Below, piece by piece: positions 5,997 through 10,375 of a stretch of 10,375 bases of DNA (position 1 is its first letter; the number at the start of each line of letters is the position of its first letter). The position numbers and the translations under genes are program-made. A model generated the notes under the pieces. The model did no database searches, had not been told where the DNA came from, and saw nothing but the letters and a program-made list of their open reading frames with translations. The stretch comes from CAYSPU01 sp964432995 (lineage in GTDB: Bacteria > Verrucomicrobiota > Verrucomicrobiia > Limisphaerales > JAHDYP01). The DNA lies in contig CAYSPU010000212.1 of assembly GCA_964432995.1 (NCBI GenBank), positions 1 to 10,375 of the forward strand. Direction: 5' to 3'.

Positions 5997-8264
5997 ATGC
6001 GATCCGACATCATCAAGAGAGGCTTGGAACGGGCTCCCCATCGCAGCCTGCTGCGCGCCACCGGTTCGATCGAATCGGAAGCGGACTGGGACAAGCCCTT
6101 CATCGCCATTGCCAATTCCTACACCGACTGCATTCCCGGCCACGCCCACCTGAACGAAGTGGGTCTGCTCGTGAAACGACTCGTGCGCGCCGCCGGCGGG
6201 GTCCCCTTCATCTTCAACACCATCGGTGTCGATGACGGCGTCGCCATGGGCCATTCGGGGATGCTCTACTCCCTGCCGTCGCGCGAACTGATCGCCGACA
6301 CCGTCGAGACCATGCTCCGGGCCCACTGCTTCGACGGGATGGTCTGCATTCCGAACTGCGACAAGATTGTGCCGGGCATGCTGATGGCTTCGATGCGGGT
6401 GAACATTCCCACGGTGTTCGTCAGCGGGGGGCCCATGGCGGCGGGGATTGCCGAACAGCGGGCGGCGCACAAGGACCTCGCGGCTCACCTGCAGCCGGCG
6501 GCCGCCTCGTCCGATCTCATCTCGGTTTTCAAGGGCGTGGGCGAGCTTAAGACCGGCCAGATCTCGGAGGAACAGTTGCTGAAACTGGAACAAACCGCCT
6601 GCCCCACGTGCGGTTCCTGTTCCGGGATGTTCACCGCCAACTCGATGAACTGCCTGTGCGAAGCTCTCGGCATGGCGCTGCCCGGCAACGGCACCGTTCT
6701 GGCCGTCTCGAAGGAACGGGAGGCTCTCTACGCGCGGGCGGCCTCGGCCATCCTGAAGCTCATCGAACTCGACCTCAAACCGCGCGACATCGCCACGCTC
6801 GAGGCGTTCGACAACGCCCTGATGCTCGACGTCGCGATGGGAGGCTCGACGAACACGGTGCTGCACACGCTCGCCATCGCGCGCGAAGCCGGCATTCCCT
6901 ACGACATCCAGCGCATCGATGCCATCTCGCGCCGCATTCCGTGTCTGTGCAAGGTTTCGCCGTCGTCGGCCTACCATGTTCAGGACGTGCACCGGGCCGG
7001 GGGGATCCACACGATCCTGGGCGAGTTGAAGCGCATGGGCGTGCTGAACACGTCGTGTCGGACGGTGACCGGCAAGTCGATCGGCGAGAACATCGACGAG
7101 TGGGACGTGCGCTCGGACAAATGCTCCGGCTGGGCGCGAACCGTCCGGGTATCCGGCGCCTCCGCGCTGGTGGTGGACCCGAACGACAAGATGGGATCGG
7201 CCTCACGCACCGCGAGCGGCAATCTCGCGCCCAAGCCGATGATGTTCTTCCCGGCCGACCCCGCGGCGATCACCCTGTGGCGCAAGGCAGCCGCCTTCAA
7301 CGCGGCCAACCTGGAGGCCCAGATCGCGTGCTTCGCCGCCAAGGCCCGCCTGGATGTCGAAGGCCAGGAACCGCTCCTGGGCCGTGACGCGGTGGCGAGT
7401 TTTCTGGAGAAGACCCTGGCGGAGAGCCAGGGGCGGCTGCGGGAGGAACTGGCCACCTTCCGCAACGGGCCGGCCCTGATCGTCTGGAAGTACGACCAAG
7501 CCACGGGCCGCCAAGCGGTCGCCGTGTCCCTCGTCCAGCGACTCAAGAACTGGGAGATTGTTCGGGGCAAGATCCTCACGGATCCCAAGCTGGTGGCCCG
7601 CGCGAAGCCGGCGGGCCTGATGCCCTACGATCCGGCGTTCCTGTTCGACGCGAAGGACTGCATTCGAACCCGCGAGACCGCCTACACGCCCGACGGCGGG
7701 CTTTCGATTCTCTACGGGGAACTCGCTCCTGAAGGAGCCGTCGTGAAGACCGCCGGGATCAGTGAGGCCTTCCGGCAGAACTGCGGCCCGGGATTCGTTT
7801 TCGAGGGGCCGTGTGTCATCTTCGAAGGTCAGGAGGAGTCCTGCGCGGGCATCCTCGCCGGACAGGTGAAGGCGGGCGATGTGGTCGTCATCCGCAACGA
7901 AGGTCCGCGCGGCGGCCCCGGCATGCAGGAGATGCTCTCGCCCACCAGCTACATCGTGGGCATGGGGCTGGGCGACAAGGTGGCCTTGGTCACCGACGGA
8001 CGGTTCAGCGGTGGCACCGCGGGCGCGTGTGTCGGCCATGTTTCCCCGGAAGCAGCGGAAGGCGGTCCGATCGGCCTGCTCCGGGCCGGGGACCGGGTGC
8101 GGATCGACTTTCCCAACCGGCGGATGGACCTTCTGGTTTCCGGAGCGGAACTGGAGGAGCGACGTCGCTCCTGGCAGCCGGTGCGCCGCGAACTGACCGG
8201 CTGGCTGGCGCGCTATCGGAAGCTGGTGACCAACGCCAGCCAGGGCGGAGTCCTGGCCGGCTGA
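5997..8264 (+). CDS. ilvD: Dihydroxy-acid dehydratase with a large internal domain insertion
   Basis: IlvD dehydrates 2,3-dihydroxy-isovalerate and 2,3-dihydroxy-3-methylvalerate to the keto acids that become valine, leucine and isoleucine. It is an Fe-S enzyme that also needs a divalent metal. Residues 1-372 follow ordinary IlvD: MRSDIIKRGLERAPHRSLL, FNTIGVDDGVAMGH (metal-binding DDG at 79-81), PNCDKIVPGM (Cys121) and CPTCGSCSGMFTANSMN from residue 202 (Cys202, 205, 208). From about 553 the C-terminal domain resumes with AYTPDGGLSILYGELAPEGAVVKTAG and carries VTDGRFSGGT, whose Ser671 is the expected catalytic base. The protein is about 755 residues against 616 in E. coli; the surplus lies in residues about 373-552, where relatives have a short linker. 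Residues about 425-535 of this insert read like an NTF2/SnoaL domain (listed separately). All core catalytic motifs are intact, so activity is expected. Another IlvD/Edd sugar-acid dehydratase is less likely given near-consensus IlvD motifs. The C-terminus ends normally. Confidence 0.93.
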   Translation: MRSDIIKRGLERAPHRSLLRATGSIESEADWDKPFIAIANSYTDCIPGHAHLNEVGLLVKRLVRAAGGVPFIFNTIGVDDGVAMGHSGMLYSLPSRELIADTVETMLRAHCFDGMVCIPNCDKIVPGMLMASMRVNIPTVFVSGGPMAAGIAEQRAAHKDLAAHLQPAAASSDLISVFKGVGELKTGQISEEQLLKLEQTACPTCGSCSGMFTANSMNCLCEALGMALPGNGTVLAVSKEREALYARAASAILKLIELDLKPRDIATLEAFDNALMLDVAMGGSTNTVLHTLAIAREAGIPYDIQRIDAISRRIPCLCKVSPSSAYHVQDVHRAGGIHTILGELKRMGVLNTSCRTVTGKSIGENIDEWDVRSDKCSGWARTVRVSGASALVVDPNDKMGSASRTASGNLAPKPMMFFPADPAAITLWRKAAAFNAANLEAQIACFAAKARLDVEGQEPLLGRDAVASFLEKTLAESQGRLREELATFRNGPALIVWKYDQATGRQAVAVSLVQRLKNWEIVRGKILTDPKLVARAKPAGLMPYDPAFLFDAKDCIRTRETAYTPDGGLSILYGELAPEGAVVKTAGISEAFRQNCGPGFVFEGPCVIFEGQEESCAGILAGQVKAGDVVVIRNEGPRGGPGMQEMLSPTSYIVGMGLGDKVALVTDGRFSGGTAGACVGHVSPEAAEGGPIGLLRAGDRVRIDFPNRRMDLLVSGAELEERRRSWQPVRRELTGWLARYRKLVTNASQGGVLAG
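7269..7598 (+). other. NTF2/SnoaL-like domain inserted within IlvD
   Basis: This in-frame segment (about residues 425-535 of the dehydratase) begins AAITLWRKAAAFNAANLEAQ and continues through FAAKARLDVEGQEPLLGRDAVASFL, PALIVWKYD and IVRGKILTDPKLVA. That order is the usual SnoaL/NTF2 pattern: a first helix with AFNAxxLxA, a strand plus GR-AxxxFL helix, then long strands ending in G-KIxTDP. The preceding 50 residues of the insert (7113-7268) match nothing I recognise. NTF2-like domains bind small molecules or mediate dimerisation, so an allosteric or assembly role is conceivable but is inference. Codon use does not change at the borders. Family assignment by eye, moderately sure. Confidence 0.6.
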
Positions 8265-8368
8265 TCTCGCGGCGGCCGCGCATGTGGAGAGCATCCACGC
8301 CCGCTGGCCGGATGCGTACGGGATCCGCAGGCGGGGGTGAGTCTCTCTTCCCGGGAATCTCCCGTTTG

Positions 8369-8453
8369 AGGTAGGGCGCCCTCTCCGAGGGCGCCGGAAA
8401 CGAATGGTCCGGAAACGCCATCCTGCGGCACCCTCGGAGAGGTCGCCCTACCT
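8369..8453. repeat. 85-base composite inverted repeat (27-base arms), REP/MITE-like
   Basis: The 27-base arm at 8369-8395 is the reverse complement of 8427-8453 with two mismatches; both arms contain AGGTAGGGCG at the outer edge and CTCTCCGAGGG near the middle. The left arm is itself a perfect hairpin, GGCGCCCTC-TCC-GAGGGCGCC (8375-8395); the right arm is an imperfect one. The 31-base centre contains CCGGAAACG, part of a direct repeat (8394-8402 and 8409-8417). The nested symmetry is typical of dispersed palindromic elements such as paired REP units mobilised by RAYT transposases, or a small MITE. No transposase is in the window. It ends 22 bases before the lipoprotein start, so it could affect that gene's expression. 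Confidence 0.85.
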
Positions 8454-8465
8454 GACGGTTCATGG

Positions 8466-8473
8466 AAAGGAAG
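8466..8473 (+). promoter_or_regulatory. Ribosome binding site of the lipoprotein gene
   Basis: AAAGGAAG ends only one base before the ATG at 8475, too close for that codon, but seven bases before an in-frame GTG at 8481 and thirteen before the ATG at 8487. The real start may therefore be GTG 8481. The mature lipoprotein is the same in each case. Confidence 0.45.
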
Positions 8474-8474
8474 T

Positions 8475-9680
8475 ATGCGCGTGCGCATGTTTTTCGGGCT
8501 GCTGTTGCTCAGTGGGGTGGGATGGCTCGCGGGCTGCGGCGCGCGTGAAGGGGCACGTCAGAAGACCACCGCCGGCCCTGCGATCCAGAGTGCGTCCTCC
8601 TGTCCGGCGGCTGGCGATTCGGCCTTGGCGCGGATCCTGGTGGAGATTCGCGAGCGGCATCGAGTGCCGGCGATGGGGGCGGCGGTTGTGACCAGCCGGG
8701 GTGTCGAGGTGCTGGCGGTGGTTGGGGTTCGCAAGGCCGGGACTTCGGTTTCGGTGACCACCAACGACCTGTGGCATCTTGGATCCGAGACCAAAGCCAT
8801 GACGGCGACATTGGTGGGGCGTCTGGTCGAGCGGGGTGCGCTGCGCTGGGAGACGACTGTGGCCGAGGTGTTTCCGGAATGGAGCGGGGAGTTCCAGGCC
8901 GAGGCGGGCGGCATCACGGTGCGGCAGTTATTGGCGCATCGGGCCGGCCTGCCGCGCAATGCGGACTGGGGGGAAGCATCCCGGTCCGATCCACCTTCCG
9001 AACAGCGCCTGCGGGTCACGCGTCAGGCGTTGAGCCGGAAGCCGGAGTCGCCGCCCGGGGTGAAGTGTGCGTACTCGAACCTGGGCTATGTGGTGGTGGG
9101 GGCGATGGTGGAGCGGGTGACGGGCCGGTGTTGGGAGGAGGAACTGCGGGCGGAGGTGTTCGTGCCCCTGGGGATGAAGCGGGTGGGATTCGGCGGCACG
9201 GGCACGGTGGGGGCGATCGATGAGCCGTGGGGGCACACCGCTTCGGGGCCGGTGCCGGGAAACGGGCCGGCGGTGGACAACCCGCCGGTGCTGGGACCGG
9301 CCGGCCGGGTCCATGCCTCCTTGTCGGATTGGGCGCGGTTTGTGGCCGACCACCTGCGCGGTGCGCGCGGAGGTCCGGCGTTGCTCCAGCCGGCTACGTA
9401 TGGGAGTCTGCACACACCGCCGGACGGCGGGGAACACGCGCTGGGCTGGATGGTGCTCGAACGCGACTGGGGCGGCGGCTGTGTGCTGCATCACACGGGC
9501 TGCAACACGATGCATTACGCCAATGTCTGGGTGGCGCCGCAGCGCGACTTCGCGGTGCTGGTTTGTGTCAACCAGGGGGATGACACGGCGTTTCGGGCGA
9601 CGGACGCCGCCGTGAGCGCGCTGGTTCGACTCCCGCCCGCGACGTGGCGCGGAGTGCGGGCAGGGAGAGGAAAGGGCTGA
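8475..9680 (+). CDS. Serine hydrolase lipoprotein of the class C beta-lactamase family
   Basis: A 401-residue member of the beta-lactamase/penicillin-binding superfamily (PF00144), which includes class C beta-lactamases, D-Ala-D-Ala carboxypeptidases and esterases. The N-terminus MRVRMFFGLLLLSGVGWLAGC is a lipoprotein signal peptide with lipobox LAGC, cleaved before Cys21, so the enzyme is membrane-anchored outside the cytoplasm. The catalytic triplet is present: Ser104-x-x-Lys107 in GSETKAM, Tyr200-x-Asn202 in AYSNLGY, and His340-Thr-Gly in HHTGCN. HTG in place of KTG is common in the esterase/peptidase-like branch, so antibiotic hydrolysis should not be assumed. LLAHRAGLP (152-160), EVFVPLGM (227-234) and RVHASLSDWARF (278-289) are family segments. 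Start ATG 8475 is given, but GTG 8481 or ATG 8487 are possible (see the ribosome binding site). It stands alone on its strand and converges with the next gene. Confidence 0.9.
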   Translation: MRVRMFFGLLLLSGVGWLAGCGAREGARQKTTAGPAIQSASSCPAAGDSALARILVEIRERHRVPAMGAAVVTSRGVEVLAVVGVRKAGTSVSVTTNDLWHLGSETKAMTATLVGRLVERGALRWETTVAEVFPEWSGEFQAEAGGITVRQLLAHRAGLPRNADWGEASRSDPPSEQRLRVTRQALSRKPESPPGVKCAYSNLGYVVVGAMVERVTGRCWEEELRAEVFVPLGMKRVGFGGTGTVGAIDEPWGHTASGPVPGNGPAVDNPPVLGPAGRVHASLSDWARFVADHLRGARGGPALLQPATYGSLHTPPDGGEHALGWMVLERDWGGGCVLHHTGCNTMHYANVWVAPQRDFAVLVCVNQGDDTAFRATDAAVSALVRLPPATWRGVRAGRGKG

Positions 9681-9686
9681 CGAGAG

Positions 9687-9702
9687 GTTGGCGACCGCCA
9701 GC
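9687..9702. terminator. Hairpin between convergent genes
   Basis: GTTGGC (9687-9692) pairs with GCCAGC (9697-9702), including one G-T wobble, around a GACC loop, in the 24-base gap between the convergent lipoprotein and Roadblock genes. No T-run follows on either strand, so a terminator role is weakly supported. Confidence 0.22.
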
Positions 9703-9704
9703 GG

Positions 9705-10313
9705 CTACATCTGCTCCAGGATCTTGCGTTTCATCTGCTCGAAATCCTCCTGGGTGATGAGGCCATTCTCGAGCAGGTTCTTCATCTTCTGCAGCTTGGC
9801 CACGGGATCGCCACCGGCGGCCTCCGGTTCCGGCTCGGCCTTGCGCTGGAAGAGACCGGCGGTGTCCGCCACGTTGAGAACCGAGAGGTCCAGTCCTTCG
9901 TCCGGGGCCCGGTGATGGGCGACCTGGAGTTGCTGGCCGACCTGGGAGATGACGGTGACGGCGTAGTACTTGACGGCGCCGACGCTGATCTGGGCGCGGA
10001 AGATCACGACGAGGAGGCAGTGTTCGTCGATGTTGCTGATGAGGAGGCTGTAGTTTTCGCCCTGTTGATAGACGTTGCTGAACGTGGCCTCCTTGACCAG
10101 GCCGGCGATGCCCTGGGTGGCCGCGTAGACCGCAGCCGCGAGGGCGCCCAGGGTGGTCACGTCGAACGTGTCCCGGTCGCCGCAGGTGATGATCTCGAAG
10201 CCGCCCTTGTCGAGAATCATGGCGGCGGTGGCTTCGCTCTTGGAGAGGAAATCCTCGAGGGACCTCTTCAGAACGTCAATGTCCTCTTTGAACAGTTGGG
10301 GGAGGGTGGACAT
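9705..10313 (-). CDS. Roadblock/LC7 domain protein with C-terminal SHOCT motif
   Basis: A 202-residue cytoplasmic protein. Residues about 10-125 form a Roadblock/LC7 (MglB-like) domain: DVLKRSLEDFLSKSEATAAMILDKGGFEIITCG, then ALAAAVYAATQGIAGLV, FSNVYQQGENYSLLISNIDEHCLLVVIF, and a closing helix. Roadblock proteins dimerise and commonly act as partners or GAPs of small Ras-like GTPases such as MglA, in polarity, motility or signalling. A linker rich in Pro, Glu and Ala (about 158-170) leads to AKLQKMKNLLENGLITQEDFEQMKRKILEQM (172-202), a SHOCT (short C-terminal) domain, thought to help oligomerisation. The ATG at 10313 is four bases after the upstream gene's stop, indicating translational coupling; an in-frame GTG at 10337 would overlap that gene and has no better site. 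No Shine-Dalgarno sequence is visible. The GTPase partner is not in the window, unless it is the truncated upstream gene. Confidence 0.85.
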   Translation of the reverse strand: MSTLPQLFKEDIDVLKRSLEDFLSKSEATAAMILDKGGFEIITCGDRDTFDVTTLGALAAAVYAATQGIAGLVKEATFSNVYQQGENYSLLISNIDEHCLLVVIFRAQISVGAVKYYAVTVISQVGQQLQVAHHRAPDEGLDLSVLNVADTAGLFQRKAEPEPEAAGGDPVAKLQKMKNLLENGLITQEDFEQMKRKILEQM

Positions 10314-10317
10314 ATCA

Positions 10318-10375
10318 TCAAGCGGAGCGGCGACCACTTTCGTTGATGAACTTGTGGAGCAGCATGCGCACGATC
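10318..10375 (-). CDS. C-terminal end of an upstream minus-strand gene (partial)
   Basis: Reading leftward from the window edge, one frame gives IVRMLLHKFINESGRRSA and a TGA at 10320-10318. The 18 codons have no internal stop, mostly end in G or C, and stop four bases before the Roadblock ATG, as in a tightly packed operon. Too short to assign a family; a small GTPase or a second Roadblock protein would fit the context but is a guess. Confidence 0.5.
   Translation of the reverse strand, partial: IVRMLLHKFINESGRRSA

Larger units (their letters stand above)
8265..8474. other. Intergenic region after ilvD with composite palindrome
   Basis: These 210 bases contain a weak hairpin GTGGA...TCCAC (8284-8298), a 10-base perfect palindrome TTCCCGGGAA (8348-8357) and the 85-base composite inverted repeat at 8369-8453. 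None is followed by a T-run. No convincing promoter for the next gene is visible, and no coding sequence is supported. Confidence 0.5.

Noticed and set aside
8475..9680. Antibiotic-resistance beta-lactamase
   Set aside because: The HTG motif, lipoprotein anchor and overall pattern fit the wider serine hydrolase/carboxypeptidase family; resistance cannot be inferred from these motifs.
1..10375. CRISPR array, rRNA, tRNA or transposase gene
   Set aside because: No regularly spaced direct repeats, no rRNA or tRNA signatures and no transposase or integrase motifs were seen on either strand.

Overview
The window is a GC-rich (>60% by eye), densely coded piece of bacterial chromosome. It has seven nearly complete or complete genes, the last codons of an eighth at the right edge, and short intergenic regions rich in inverted repeats. 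The mix of families (DegT aminotransferase, PhoPQ-activated (PqaA-type) hydrolase, Gfo/Idh/MocA oxidoreductase, UPF0173 hydrolase, SETK serine hydrolase lipoprotein, Roadblock protein with a SHOCT tail), weak or absent Shine-Dalgarno sites at several genes and high GC suggest a Verrucomicrobiota- or Planctomycetota-like bacterium. This is inference; there is no rRNA or marker gene in the window to settle it.

Layout. 1-1098 (+): a DegT/DnrJ/EryC1/StrS aminotransferase, open at its 5' end. 1220-2299 (-): a fused HAD phosphatase-like and Nudix hydrolase, convergent with the aminotransferase. 2300-2587: a divergent intergenic region with a perfect 36-base inverted repeat that stands out as AT-rich. 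2588-5031 (+): a secreted PqaA-type hydrolase followed 53 bases later by a Gfo/Idh/MocA oxidoreductase, probably one transcript. 5032-5225: an intergenic region with a multi-branched inverted-repeat structure and a good sigma-70-like promoter. 5226-8264 (+): a UPF0173 metal-dependent hydrolase, then ilvD. 8265-8474: an intergenic region with an 85-base composite palindrome. 8475-9680 (+): a class-C-beta-lactamase-like lipoprotein. 9705-10313 (-): a Roadblock/LC7-SHOCT protein, preceded by the end of another minus-strand gene.

The main surprise is in ilvD. The dihydroxy-acid dehydratase is about 755 residues, some 140 longer than E. coli IlvD. The extra length is one block between the N-terminal Fe-S domain and the C-terminal swivelling domain, and much of it reads like an NTF2/SnoaL-fold domain. 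No frame disruption is seen. This in-frame domain insertion in a core amino-acid-synthesis enzyme is the best candidate for something undescribed. Second are the HAD-Nudix fusion, whose HAD nucleophile loop reads DWSGT (the usual second Asp is Ser), and the three palindromic intergenic elements.

The genes do not form one evident pathway. The PqaA hydrolase and the oxidoreductase could act together on imported or surface carbohydrate, and the aminotransferase is typical of surface-sugar synthesis. IlvD belongs to branched-chain amino acid synthesis. The HAD-Nudix protein fits nucleotide or metabolite house-cleaning. The Roadblock protein probably partners a small GTPase encoded nearby.
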